A DNA stretch of 64,000 nt from Aquidulcibacter paucihalophilus (GTDB lineage Bacteria > Pseudomonadota > Alphaproteobacteria > Caulobacterales > Caulobacteraceae), in contig CP127384.1 in the NCBI GenBank assembly GCA_030285985.1, forward strand, positions 2,158,501-2,222,500, given 5' to 3'. Shown one piece after another: positions 1 to 7,921 of this stretch. Positions within the stretch are counted from its first letter, which is position 1, and each line of letters starts with the position of its first letter. Position numbers and translations under genes: made by a program. Below the pieces are notes generated by a model. That model saw only the letters and a list, made by a program, of their open reading frames with translations, was not told the origin of the DNA and ran no database searches.

Positions 1-579
1 CGCGAAGACCTGTTCTATCGCCTCAACGTCTTCCCGATCGAGGCCCCGTCCCTGCGCGAGCGCCGCGAGGACATCCCTGCCCTGATCGATCACTTCATCG
101 CCCGCTTCAATGTCGAGGAGGGCAAGCGCGTCGCGGGCTGCGCCGGCGAGACCCTCGCCCTGCTCAGCGCCTTCGACTGGCCCGGCAACGTTCGCCAGCT
201 CGAGAACGCCGTCTATCGCGCCATCGTCCTGGCCGATGCGCCCTTCCTGCAGCCGCATGACTTCCCGGCCATCTCGGGCCTCTCCTCCCCCCCCGTGGGG
301 GAGGTGGATCGCGGCGACAGCCGCGAGACGGAGAGGGCCAATGCCGGCGCCAGTTCCATCGAGCTCCCGCCCCTGCCCGAAACCCCGATCCGCATCCTCG
401 ACGAGCGCGGTCATCTCCGCACCCTCGAGGAGATCGAACGCGACCTGATCCAGCACGCCATCGAGGTCTATGCCGGCCATATGTCCGAGATCGCCCGCCG
501 CCTCGGCATCGGCCGCTCGACCCTGTACCGCAAGGTCCGCGAACAGGGACTGGAAGGCATTCTCAAGGAAGTCGGGTGA
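1..579 (+). CDS. Sigma-54-dependent response regulator, C-terminal part (NtrC/Fis type)
   Basis: Partial gene; the 5' end lies outside the window and 192 codons remain. The reading begins in the AAA+ domain with the GAFTGA-family tail (REDLFYRLNVFPI, then PSLRERREDIP) and the sensor-2 motif WPGNVRQLENAV, which is diagnostic of bacterial enhancer-binding proteins that open sigma-54 promoters. The last ~45 residues form a Fis-type helix-turn-helix (EIARRLGIGRSTLYRKVREQG). Between these domains the linker is encoded by a palindromic repeat (281-339) of a type normally found between genes. The receiver domain, if any, cannot be seen, so I cannot say which regulator (TacA-, FlbD- or NtrX-like) it is. 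Confidence 0.9.
   Translation, partial: REDLFYRLNVFPIEAPSLRERREDIPALIDHFIARFNVEEGKRVAGCAGETLALLSAFDWPGNVRQLENAVYRAIVLADAPFLQPHDFPAISGLSSPPVGEVDRGDSRETERANAGASSIELPPLPETPIRILDERGHLRTLEEIERDLIQHAIEVYAGHMSEIARRLGIGRSTLYRKVREQGLEGILKEVG
281..339. repeat. Palindromic repeat read through in frame inside the regulator gene
   Basis: This stretch holds two adjacent dyads: a C-run/G-run hairpin around 284-304 and GCGGCGACAGCCGC around 310-323, followed by a GAGACGGAGAGGGC tail. The layout matches small intergenic palindromes common in GC-rich alphaproteobacteria. Here it is translated without a stop and adds about 20 residues (SSPPVGEVDRGDSRETERA) between the AAA+ and HTH domains. The family assignment is from memory of such elements, not from a search. 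Confidence 0.55.
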
Positions 580-763
580 GGATTTCGGGCAACGCCCGGC
601 AGAACACCGCGATCTGACCAAAAAGTCATTGGCCAGCGGTCGATCCAACCCCGATGAGGGGAGAATAATCGCCGCGATCTCAACCTTCGGTTTCCTCGCT
701 GAAATGCGACGGAAAAGTCGGGCGGGCACGTTGCAGGGCTAGTTTCTCCCCGGGACCTTTCGC

Positions 764-3370
764 ATGCTGCTCGTCACCACCGCCCTGTCCGGCCTCCTGG
801 CCGGCCTGATCCAGACTGCGCCGACGCCCCCGCCGCAACTGCCGCCGCAACAGCCGGCGACCCCGGTGCCGGCCGCCGCCCCGGCTGCGGACGCCTTTGA
901 GCTGGACAACGTGGTCACCACCGGCGTGCGCCCGCGGGGCAGCGTCAACTCCGACATCCCGCCTGACGTCACCCTGAGCGCGGAACAGATCGCCGCCTAC
1001 GGTGCCTCCAACATCGCCGAACTCCTGACCTATCTGGAGCCCCTGACCCGCAGCTCGCGCGGTCGCGCCGACGGCATGCCGGTCTTCCTGGTCAACGGCC
1101 GACGCATCTCCGGCTTCCGCGAGATCCAGGGCCTGCCGCCCGAAGCCATCGAGCGGATGGACATCCTCCCCGAGGAGGTCGCGCTGGAATACGGCTACGC
1201 CGCTGACCAGCGGGTCGTGAACTTCGTGCTCAAGGCCAATTTCCGCTCCCTCACCGGCGAGGTCGCCGGCCGCATGCCCACCCAGGGCGGTCGCACCACC
1301 ACCGAGATCGAAGGCAATGCACTCAACATCTCGGGCCCGATCCGCTGGTCGGTGGACGCCGAATACGAACGCACCAGCCCGCTGTACGAATCCGAGCGCG
1401 ACATCCAGCGCGACGCGGGCACGACGCAGTTCGACGACGTCGACGCCTTCCGCACCCTGCTGGGCCAGAGCGAGCGGTCCACCCTGCGCGGCACCTACAA
1501 GCGCGACCTGAACAACACCACCCAGGCCACCGTCAGCGCCAGCCTCGAGGATCGCTCCAGCCTGAGCTTCAACGGCCTGCCGGGCGTGATCCTGACGGTG
1601 CCCGTCGGAAGCCCGTTCTCGACCTCGCTCTCGCCCACCCCGGTCAGCCGCGTCCTGAACGCCCTCCCCCTGAACCGCGAGACCGACAGCCTGACCGGCG
1701 GCATCGGTGTGGTCGTCGACGGCTTCCTCGGCGATGACTGGCGCTGGACCCTCAACGGCAACTACGACCGCGTCGAAACCGACACCCTCAGCGGCCGGGG
1801 CTTCGCCACCACCGGTCCGTTCCAGACGCGGCTGGACGCCGATGACCCGACGGCCAACCCGTACGGCATGCTGTCGGCCAACGACTTCGTCCGCCTGTCC
1901 AGTGACACCGCCAACTCGGTCTCCGAGGTGCTGTCGACCGAACTGGTGCTGAACGGAGACGTGTTCGATCTGCCGGCCGGCGGCATCTCCTCCACCTTCC
2001 GCATCGGCGCCGACACCCGGTCCCTGGACTCCACCAGCGTCCGCTCCGGCCTGACCACCGAACGCTCCCAGTCGCGCGACCGCCTCAACAGCCAGGCCAG
2101 CTTCAGCATCCCCATCGCCAGCCGCCGCCGCGAGGTTCTGCCCGCGATCGGCGACCTGTCGGCCAATTTCAACGTCGGCTATGAGGACCTGTCGGACTTC
2201 GGCGGCCTGACCACCCTCGGCTTCGGCGTGAACTGGTCGCCGATCGAGCCCCTGTCGTTCCAGCTCAGCTACACCGACGAGCACGGTGCCCCGTCGATCT
2301 CGCAACTGAACGACCCGACCATCTCCACCCCCAACGTCCCGGTGTTCGACTTCGCCACCAACCAGACGGTGCTGGTCACCCGCATCGATGGCGGCAACGC
2401 CGGTCTGAACTCGGACAACCGCCAGGTCTGGAAGGCCGGCTTCAACCTCAAGCCCTGGTCCGAGACCGACTTCCGCGTCAGCTCGACCTGGACGTACAGC
2501 CTCACCGAAGACGCTATCGCCGCCTTCCCGACCCTAACGCCGGACCTCGAGGCCGCCCTGCCAGGGCGCTTCACCCGCGCGCCCGTCGACCCTACCGACC
2601 CGCCCGGCACGGTCGGAGATCTGCTCTCCTTCGACGCCCGTCCGCTGAATTTCGAACGGTTCGAGCGCCAGGACATCCGCAGCGGCTTCAACTATTCGCG
2701 GGCCTTCGGTGCGGCCACGCCTGCGGCCGCCCCCCTGCCCGGCGCACCCGGCAGCGCCCGCCCGCCGATGAGCTTCGGTGGCCCACCGCCCGGCGTCGTC
2801 GCTGCCGCAGGCGGCGGTGGCGGCGGCGGTCAGTTCCGCATGGGCGGCGGTGGCGGCGGACGCGGCGGCATGGGCGGCATGCAGCCCGGCCAGGGCCGCT
2901 TCAACCTGTCGATCTACCACACCTACCGGATCCAGGATGAGATCGTCATCGCCACCGGCCTGCCGATCCTCGACCTGCTGGACGGCGCCGCCACCGGTTC
3001 GCGCGGCGGCAGTTCCCGCAACGAGATCCAGGCCCAGGGCGGCGTCTTCCGCAACGGCATGGGTGCCTTCGTCAACGCCAACTGGCGCGAGGGCACCCGC
3101 GTCGACGGCGGAACCGGCCCGGACCTCGATTTCTCGGATCAGGCGACGGTCAATCTGAACGTTTTCATCGACCTCAACTCCCAGGCCTCATGGGTGGCGA
3201 AATTCCCCTGGCTCAAGGGCTCGCGGGTCAATTTCGGGGTCCAGAACCTGTTCGACACCCGCCCCGAGGTGACCGCCAGCGCCGGCACCACCCCGCTGAA
3301 CTATCAGTCCGACTACCTCGACCCCCAGGGCCGGGTGGTCAGCCTGACGTTCCGGAAGATCCTCTTCTAG
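764..3370 (+). CDS. TonB-dependent receptor (outer membrane)
   Basis: 868 residues. The N-terminus is a signal peptide (MLLVTTALSGLLAGLIQ) followed by a Pro/Ala-rich linker. A plug domain follows (about residues 45-160), including NIAELLTYLEPLTRSSRG, VFLVNGRRI and PEAIERMDILPEEVALEYGY, then a long barrel of alternating aromatic and hydrophobic strands ending in an aromatic terminus (VSLTFRKILF), as expected for BAM-assembled barrels. A run of glycines at roughly residues 675-712 interrupts the barrel and probably forms a surface loop. It would import an unknown ligand using TonB/ExbBD energy; two tonB-like genes lie elsewhere in the window. No ligand can be inferred from the neighbours. Confidence 0.85.
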   Translation: MLLVTTALSGLLAGLIQTAPTPPPQLPPQQPATPVPAAAPAADAFELDNVVTTGVRPRGSVNSDIPPDVTLSAEQIAAYGASNIAELLTYLEPLTRSSRGRADGMPVFLVNGRRISGFREIQGLPPEAIERMDILPEEVALEYGYAADQRVVNFVLKANFRSLTGEVAGRMPTQGGRTTTEIEGNALNISGPIRWSVDAEYERTSPLYESERDIQRDAGTTQFDDVDAFRTLLGQSERSTLRGTYKRDLNNTTQATVSASLEDRSSLSFNGLPGVILTVPVGSPFSTSLSPTPVSRVLNALPLNRETDSLTGGIGVVVDGFLGDDWRWTLNGNYDRVETDTLSGRGFATTGPFQTRLDADDPTANPYGMLSANDFVRLSSDTANSVSEVLSTELVLNGDVFDLPAGGISSTFRIGADTRSLDSTSVRSGLTTERSQSRDRLNSQASFSIPIASRRREVLPAIGDLSANFNVGYEDLSDFGGLTTLGFGVNWSPIEPLSFQLSYTDEHGAPSISQLNDPTISTPNVPVFDFATNQTVLVTRIDGGNAGLNSDNRQVWKAGFNLKPWSETDFRVSSTWTYSLTEDAIAAFPTLTPDLEAALPGRFTRAPVDPTDPPGTVGDLLSFDARPLNFERFERQDIRSGFNYSRAFGAATPAAAPLPGAPGSARPPMSFGGPPPGVVAAAGGGGGGGQFRMGGGGGGRGGMGGMQPGQGRFNLSIYHTYRIQDEIVIATGLPILDLLDGAATGSRGGSSRNEIQAQGGVFRNGMGAFVNANWREGTRVDGGTGPDLDFSDQATVNLNVFIDLNSQASWVAKFPWLKGSRVNFGVQNLFDTRPEVTASAGTTPLNYQSDYLDPQGRVVSLTFRKILF

Positions 3371-3375
3371 GGATG

Positions 3376-3440
3376 AGGGAAGAGGAATGAGGGATGAGTC
3401 GGCAGGGACGATCCCTCATCCCTCATCCCTCTTCTTCCCC
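3376..3440. terminator. Bidirectional hairpin between convergent genes, made of tandem GATGAGG-like units
   Basis: A perfect 12-bp stem pairs 3387-3398 (ATGAGGGATGAG) with 3415-3426 around a 16-nt loop, and it extends imperfectly outward (GGGAAGAGGA against CCCTCTTCTTCCC). Both arms consist of repeated ~7-bp units. It lies 16 bp after the receptor stop and contains the stop codon of the opposing gene, so it could terminate both transcripts. There is no T-run, so termination itself is inferred. Confidence 0.5.
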
Positions 3441-3769
3441 CACCGCCGCTTCGGCTCCTCGCCTTTCGCCTTGGCGGCGATCTCCTTCAGCTTTCGGCCC
3501 TGCATGGCCGACAGCGCCTGACCCGGCGCGCCCAGTTCGGGGTCGCCGAAGGCGCGGCCGTGGGTCTTCACCCGCTCGGACACCGAGTCGAGGAACTCCC
3601 CCTCCCATTCGGACAGCGAAACGCCCGCCTTCTCTGCCGAGCGGCGGGCGCGTCTGAGGGCGTTCAGGGCCGCCCGCTGGGCCGCCTTGCGTTCGGCTTC
3701 AAACGGGCCTGCGGGCGGCTTCTTCGCGCCCCCCTTGCCCCCGCCGAAGCCGGTTCTCTTCAGTGTCAG
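3416..3769 (-). CDS. Small basic protein of unknown function, apparent CTG start
   Basis: About 117 residues, rich in Lys, Arg, Ala and Gly. It begins (M)TLKRTGFGGGKGGAKKPP, then a helical segment (FEAERKAAQRAALNALRRAR, then VSLSEWEGEFLDSVSERVKT) and a basic tail (KRRWGKKRDEG). I do not recognise the family. The frame is open back to a stop inside the DUF2312 gene and has no ATG, GTG or TTG before the conserved-looking glycine segment. The best start is a CTG overlapping the DUF2312 stop (CTGA, 4 nt), with a second CTG two codons later. Coupled translation from the upstream gene would explain this. The composition suggests a nucleic-acid-binding or ribosome-associated role, but that is a guess. 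Confidence 0.6.
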   Translation of the reverse strand: MTLKRTGFGGGKGGAKKPPAGPFEAERKAAQRAALNALRRARRSAEKAGVSLSEWEGEFLDSVSERVKTHGRAFGDPELGAPGQALSAMQGRKLKEIAAKAKGEEPKRRWGKKRDEG

Positions 3770-4041
3770 ATCTCGCCGAGCGCCGAGAGGTACAGGTCGA
3801 GGATCGCATCCTCCTCCTGCCGCTTGGCCTTGTCCTGCTTGCGGATGCGGATGACCTTGCGGAGGATTTTCACGTCATAGCCCTCGCCCTTGGCCTCAAG
3901 GAAGACCTCCTTCATGTCGGCCATGACGGCGGCCTTGTCCTCTTCGAGCCGCTCCAGCCGCTCAATCACGGTGCGCAGCCGGCCCTGGGCGGCCGAGGTC
4001 AGGACGTCGGGCGAGGAATCGAAGGAAGCGTCGTCGGCCAA
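3766..4041 (-). CDS. UPF0335/DUF2312 family protein
   Basis: 91 residues from a TTG start (M)ADDASFDSSP with GGAG upstream; this start matches the family's usual length of about 80-90. A longer frame exists upstream but is not needed. The sequence is mainly a single amphipathic helix (GRLRTVIERLERLEEDKAAV) followed by the family hallmark DMKEVFLEAKGEGYDVKILR and VIRIRKQDKAKRQEEDAILD. This is a widely conserved alphaproteobacterial protein, sometimes called a GapR-like family: GapR of Caulobacter is a DUF2312 chromosome-structuring protein that binds overtwisted AT-rich DNA. Whether this copy is GapR itself is likely but unproven by eye. It overlaps the downstream small basic gene. Confidence 0.88.
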   Translation of the reverse strand: MADDASFDSSPDVLTSAAQGRLRTVIERLERLEEDKAAVMADMKEVFLEAKGEGYDVKILRKVIRIRKQDKAKRQEEDAILDLYLSALGEI

Positions 4042-4162
4042 GGGAGAACTCCGGAACACGGCTCTCCGGGTCGGCGGGAGGCCGTCGGAGAACGAGGGGG
4101 ATTTGAGAGGGACGCTAACCACGTCGCCCCGCGCGACTCAACGACCGTCGGAGCCAGACGCG

Positions 4163-4189
4163 AAAAAGGCTGCGGACAAGTCCGCAGCC
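4163..4189 (-). terminator. Rho-independent terminator of rpmJ
   Basis: A perfect 10-bp stem, GGCTGCGGAC (4168-4177) with GTCCGCAGCC (4180-4189), has a 2-nt spacer on paper (a few bases open in practice) and is followed on the minus strand by TTTTT (4167-4163). It lies about 40 nt past the rpmJ stop. This is the clearest intrinsic terminator in the window. Confidence 0.85.
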
Positions 4190-4229
4190 CTGAAACTTTC
4201 GAGCCGCGCTGTGGCGCGGACGACCGTGT

Positions 4230-4355
4230 TTAGCCCTGCTTCGCCTTGAAGCGCGGGTCGGTCTTGTTGATCACGTACACAATACCCTTGCGGCGCACGA
4301 CCTTGCAGTCGCGGTGGCGGGTCTTGAGCGACTTGAGCGAGCTACGGACCTTCAT
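4230..4355 (-). CDS. rpmJ: 50S ribosomal protein L36
   Basis: 41 residues, starting [20 protein letters not shown] and ending [14 protein letters not shown]. This is the L36 pattern with the basic RHRD...VVRRKG core. Only one of the usual zinc-ligand cysteines is present, so it is the zinc-independent (C-minus) form, which is the common one in alphaproteobacteria. It acts in the large ribosomal subunit. It stands alone here, away from the main ribosomal cluster at the other end of the window, and has its own terminator. Confidence 0.93.
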   Translation of the reverse strand: MKVRSSLKSLKTRHRDCKVVRRKGIVYVINKTDPRFKAKQG

Positions 4356-4926
4356 GGTCGTCGTCCTGGGGCAAAGCAAAACAGAAAAGCCGCGGGACGA
4401 ACCTGCGGCGGAGCGGTGCGTATAGAGAGGCTTCCGGGAATCGTCAACCGGGGACTGGCGGTGCCTGCAAGGCGGGCGTGGCCAGAGGTCCGCCAGGGGT
4501 GGGGAAGCGACACCGCCCCGGGCCGAAGCGCGCCGCCCCGTCCCCGAGGCACAGTGCGGCCCTGCATCAGATCCTCGGGTCAAGCCCGAGGATGACGGTG
4601 GGCAAGGAGGAGGCGAAATACGGAAAGCCGACCCGGAGACTGTCCGTTACGGGTCGAACGACGTCCTTCGGAATGTCCGCAGGTCACCCGCGCTCAAGCA
4701 GCGAGCGACCGCGTCGCGAGCGTTAGCGCGCCCAACACCGATGGAGGCCTGGCCTCCGAGTTGAACGGAGGGTCTACGGCGTTGCACCGCCGTCGCGTCG
4801 CCCCTCCGCCACCAGGCCGCAGGTATCGGGTCTCAGAGCTGACCCCCTATTGCGCCCCGACCTCTCAAATATTCCATGATATTGAGGGTTAACGACGCAA
4901 AACAGGGAAGTCGCCTGCCCGCGGCC
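4356..4926. other. 570-bp gap with dispersed repeats, no gene seen
   Basis: The part next to rpmJ presumably holds its promoter. I find no convincing coding frame on either strand. The rest contains a perfect palindrome at 4571-4596 (listed separately) and further GC-rich dyads, for example GGAGGCCTGGCCTCC near 4743-4757. Confidence 0.6.
4571..4596. repeat. Palindromic repeat ATCCTCGGG...CCCGAGGAT
   Basis: ATCCTCGGG and CCCGAGGAT form a 9-bp inverted repeat around TCAAG, followed by GAC. Palindromes of this form are widespread intergenic repeats in Caulobacterales and Sphingomonadales. That statement rests on memory, not a search. Confidence 0.6.
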
Positions 4927-5340
4927 CTACAGCCAGGCCGTCGCCGGTGCCCGGGTCATGCCCAGCAGAATGCCCGTCACCTGCACGCCGCTGCCGTCCT
5001 GGGTGACGATGCGGAAGGCCTGATTGCTCAACGGCTCCGGATCGGGCCGCGCCATCGCCCAGCCCTCGAACAGCCGGGCGGTGACCGACCAGTCCCCCAG
5101 AACCGCGACATTGAAATGTCGATCATCGGCGCGGATGCGCACCATCAACGCCTCGACGTCCCGCCTGGTGCCCTCGACGACCTGAACGAATTTGCCGTCC
5201 GGCAGTGCAAGGGCACCGGTGATCCGGTCCCGAAGGTTGTTCTTCACCGATGTTCTGAAAATTCTGTCGAGCCCTGCATCGTCGTTGTGATCGATCCGGG
5301 ACTCGCTCCGATACACCAGCCTGCACAGGTCTTTCGCCAT
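4927..5340 (-). CDS. BLUF-domain blue-light sensor protein
   Basis: 137 residues from the ATG of MAKDLCRLVYRS; a longer upstream extension in frame has no family similarity and was dropped. The flavin-binding BLUF core is complete: Tyr10 (LVYRS), Asn35 (KNNLRD), Gln53 (KFVQVVEG) and the Trp94/Met96 pair (GWAM), the residues that rearrange hydrogen bonds around FAD after blue-light absorption. The family's RITGAL and ADDRHFNV motifs are also present. About 40 residues follow the core; no EAL, GGDEF or other output domain is present. It must therefore signal through a partner protein, which is not obvious among the neighbours. Confidence 0.92.
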   Translation of the reverse strand: MAKDLCRLVYRSESRIDHNDDAGLDRIFRTSVKNNLRDRITGALALPDGKFVQVVEGTRRDVEALMVRIRADDRHFNVAVLGDWSVTARLFEGWAMARPDPEPLSNQAFRIVTQDGSGVQVTGILLGMTRAPATAWL

Positions 5341-5519
5341 TGCTGCCCCCGTGGGGCGCAACGCCCCGACCGGCGGAACCGTTCGCAGACCCGTAGGTTG
5401 CGAATAAACTTTACGGGCCCTCACGTTGCTCTATCAGGACGGCCCGCCTTGGCCCCGGTATTGCAGCAACACCTGTCGCCCTCGCGTACTTGTCATGACG
5501 CGAACGCCGTCGGGGACCT

Positions 5520-6821
5520 ATGATCAGAGCCATGCGTATCAGCCTTCGCCTCATCCTAATCGCCTCCGTCGCCGCCTGCGCGCCGATGTTGCCGGAGGCG
5601 CCGCCGGTGACTCCGACCTCTGACTCCGCCGCGCCGGTGCCCGGCCCCGCCGCACCCGCTGCGCCCCCGTCGTCCCCGGCGACGCCCGCGCCCGTGGTTG
5701 TGGACCAGGCCGGCTTCGACGGCTGGAAACAGGGCTTCCTCGCCCGCCACGGCGGCGCCCGTCGCGCGGAGTATGAGCGCGAGCTCGCCGGCCTCACGCC
5801 TGACCCCTCGGTCATTCGCCTCGACCGCAACCAGCCCGAGTTCAGCCGCCCTGCCGGGGCCTATGTCCAGTCCGCCGCCTCGGCCACCCGCATCGCCCAG
5901 GGCCGGGCCCGCACCGATCGCGTGCCGTGGGAAGTGACCCAGCGATTCGGCGTGCCGACCGAAATCCTTGTCTCGGTCTGGGGCAATGAGAGCGCCTTCG
6001 GGGCCATCCAGGGCGACTATGACGTCATTCGCTCGCTGGCCACCCTCGCTTACGACGGCCGCCGGCGCGACTGGGCCGAGGGCGAACTCAAGAACGCGCT
6101 CGACATCGTCGTCGACGGCCGCCGCGACCGCGCGGGCCTGAAAGGCAGCTGGGCCGGGGCCATGGGCCAGACCCAGTTCATGCCCGACGCCTATCTGCGC
6201 CTCGGCGTCGACCAGACCGGCGACGGCAAGGTCGACATCTGGGGCTCCGACGCCGATGCCCTCGCCTCGGCCGCCAATCTGCTGGCCCGCGCCGGCTGGA
6301 AGCCCGGCCAGACCTGGGGCTATGAGGTCACCCTGCCCGACGGCTTCGACTACGCCGAGGCCGAGGGCCCGCGCCACACTTGGCGCGAATGGGCCCGGCG
6401 CGGCGTCAGCCTCGCCCGCGGTGGTACGCCCAACGCCGCCGAAGCCCTTGAGGAGGGCGTCATCCTCCTGCCCCAGGGGGCCCGCGGCCCGGCCTTCCTG
6501 GCCCTGCCCAACCACTATGTGATCCGCCGCTACAACAACTCGGTCAGCTATGCCCTCGCCATCGGCCTGACCGCCGACGGCATCGCGGGTCGGCCCGGTC
6601 TCGTCGCCACCTGGCCGGACGACGCCCCCTTGTCCCGCGACCAGCGCATCGGTGCCCAGCGCGCCTTGACGGCCCTGGGCTTCGACACCCAGGGCATCGA
6701 CGGCGTCGTCGGCGCCAACACCCGCGCCGCCCTGCGCCGCTGGCAAGTCGCCAACGGAAGGCTGGCCGACGGCTATCTGACGGCAGACCTGGCCGACGAG
6801 CTGATCCGGCGGGCGGGGTAG
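5520..6821 (+). CDS. Lytic murein transglycosylase, MltB type, lipoprotein
   Basis: 433 residues. GGGGA lies just before the ATG; an alternative ATG is four codons in. The signal peptide ends in a lipobox (SVAAC, Cys20), so the protein should be anchored to the outer membrane. A Pro/Ala linker follows, then the SLT_2/MltB domain with the catalytic Glu157 in VSVWGNESAFGAIQGDYDVI and the family motifs SLATLAYDGRRRDWAEGEL and GAMGQTQFMPDAYLRLGVD. Residues ~373-433 form a peptidoglycan-binding domain (AQRALTALGFDTQGIDGVVG). It cleaves peptidoglycan to 1,6-anhydro products during wall turnover. Confidence 0.93.
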   Translation: MIRAMRISLRLILIASVAACAPMLPEAPPVTPTSDSAAPVPGPAAPAAPPSSPATPAPVVVDQAGFDGWKQGFLARHGGARRAEYERELAGLTPDPSVIRLDRNQPEFSRPAGAYVQSAASATRIAQGRARTDRVPWEVTQRFGVPTEILVSVWGNESAFGAIQGDYDVIRSLATLAYDGRRRDWAEGELKNALDIVVDGRRDRAGLKGSWAGAMGQTQFMPDAYLRLGVDQTGDGKVDIWGSDADALASAANLLARAGWKPGQTWGYEVTLPDGFDYAEAEGPRHTWREWARRGVSLARGGTPNAAEALEEGVILLPQGARGPAFLALPNHYVIRRYNNSVSYALAIGLTADGIAGRPGLVATWPDDAPLSRDQRIGAQRALTALGFDTQGIDGVVGANTRAALRRWQVANGRLADGYLTADLADELIRRAG

Positions 6822-6830
6822 TCGCTCGGG

Positions 6831-6867
6831 TCTCCTCCCCATTCGCTTCGCGAACAGGGAGGAGACA
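6831..6867. repeat. Dispersed hairpin repeat after the transglycosylase gene
   Basis: TCTCCTCCC and GGGAGGAGA pair around a loop with a nested CGCTTCGCG. The same element, with two base differences, occurs at about 49793-49830. Ten bp past the stop codon, it could also act as a 3' end hairpin. Confidence 0.6.
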
Positions 6868-6941
6868 GGAACGCCCCACATGATCGTTGTTAACCCGGCC
6901 CGGCTTCGCTAACCCGGAACCGATCACAATCCGGAACCGCC

Positions 6942-7814
6942 ATGCCCCGCACGACCGACCGCTTCGAAGGCACGTCCAACTACATCGCCACCGACGACCT
7001 CAGGATCGCGGTCAATGCGGCGGTCGCCCTCGAGCGCCCCCTGCTGATCAAGGGCGAGCCCGGCACCGGCAAGACCGTCCTCGCCTATGAGATCGCGAAG
7101 GCGATGAACGCCCCGCTGATCACCTGGCACGTCAAGTCAACGACCAAGGCCCACAACGGCCTGTACGAATACGACGCCGTCTCGCGCCTGCGTGACAGCC
7201 AGCTGGGTGAGGAACGCGTCCACGACGTGCGCAACTACCTCAAGCCCGGCAAGCTGTGGGAGGCCTTCACCGCCCCCAACCGCCCCGTCCTGCTGATCGA
7301 CGAGATCGACAAGGCCGATATCGAATTCCCCAACGACCTGCTGCAGGAACTCGATCGTATGGAGTTCTACGTCCAGGAGACGGACGAGACGATCCGCGCC
7401 GAGGTCCGCCCCATCGTCATCATCACCTCGAACAATGAGAAGGAACTGCCCGACGCCTTCCTGCGCCGCTGCTTCTTCCACTACATCCGCTTCCCGGACG
7501 ACCAGACGATGAAGGCCATCGTCGAGGTCCACTTCCCGGGCATCAAGCCGCGGCTGGTCTCCGAGGCGCTCAAGACCTTCTACGAAATCCGCGAAACGCC
7601 CGGCCTGAAGAAGAAGCCCTCGACCTCGGAACTGCTGGACTGGCTCAAGTTGCTGCTGGTCGACGATGTGGATCCCGAGACGCTGCGCGAGAAATCGCCC
7701 AACAAACTGATCCCGCCGCTGCACGGTGCCCTGTTGAAGAACGAACAGGACGTCCACCTGTTCGAACGCCTCGCCTTCCTTCACCGTCGTGAAGGCTCGC
7801 GCCCCGGCTCGTAA
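6942..7814 (+). CDS. MoxR-family AAA+ ATPase
   Basis: 290 residues. Walker A is GEPGTGKT (residues 38-45) and Walker B is VLLIDEIDKAD (117-123 core), with sensor and arginine-finger region TSNNEKELPDAFLRRCFFHY. The MoxR family makes ring ATPases that work as chaperones with von Willebrand factor A (VWA/CoxE-type) partners to mature enzyme complexes. No VWA gene follows here: the next gene is a lipoprotein. The partner must be encoded elsewhere. The start is a clean ATG, with AATCCGG before it rather than a strong ribosome-binding site. Confidence 0.9.
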   Translation: MPRTTDRFEGTSNYIATDDLRIAVNAAVALERPLLIKGEPGTGKTVLAYEIAKAMNAPLITWHVKSTTKAHNGLYEYDAVSRLRDSQLGEERVHDVRNYLKPGKLWEAFTAPNRPVLLIDEIDKADIEFPNDLLQELDRMEFYVQETDETIRAEVRPIVIITSNNEKELPDAFLRRCFFHYIRFPDDQTMKAIVEVHFPGIKPRLVSEALKTFYEIRETPGLKKKPSTSELLDWLKLLLVDDVDPETLREKSPNKLIPPLHGALLKNEQDVHLFERLAFLHRREGSRPGS

Positions 7815-7921
7815 CGGGTCGAACACACGAACGAACAGGTTTCGTCACCCGCCTTACCGCGATTTCACTGGCAAATGAATCAGGTGCGCGCAGGATGAAT
7901 GTGTACCAGGACACTACGTCG

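Noticed and set aside
680-2305. 541-codon minus-strand frame opposite the TonB-dependent receptor
   Set aside because: GC-rich antisense shadow; the plus-strand frame has clear plug and barrel sequence, and the minus frame has a compositionally skewed Gly/Ala/Val/Gln-rich translation with no domain.
5556-6881. 441-codon minus-strand frame opposite the transglycosylase
   Set aside because: The translation is repetitive and lacks any motif, whereas the plus frame has an intact MltB domain.
6880-6941. CtrA-like site before moxR
   Set aside because: A TTAACCCGG and a CTAACCCGG are 16+ bp apart, not TTAA-N7-TTAA; the spacing is wrong.
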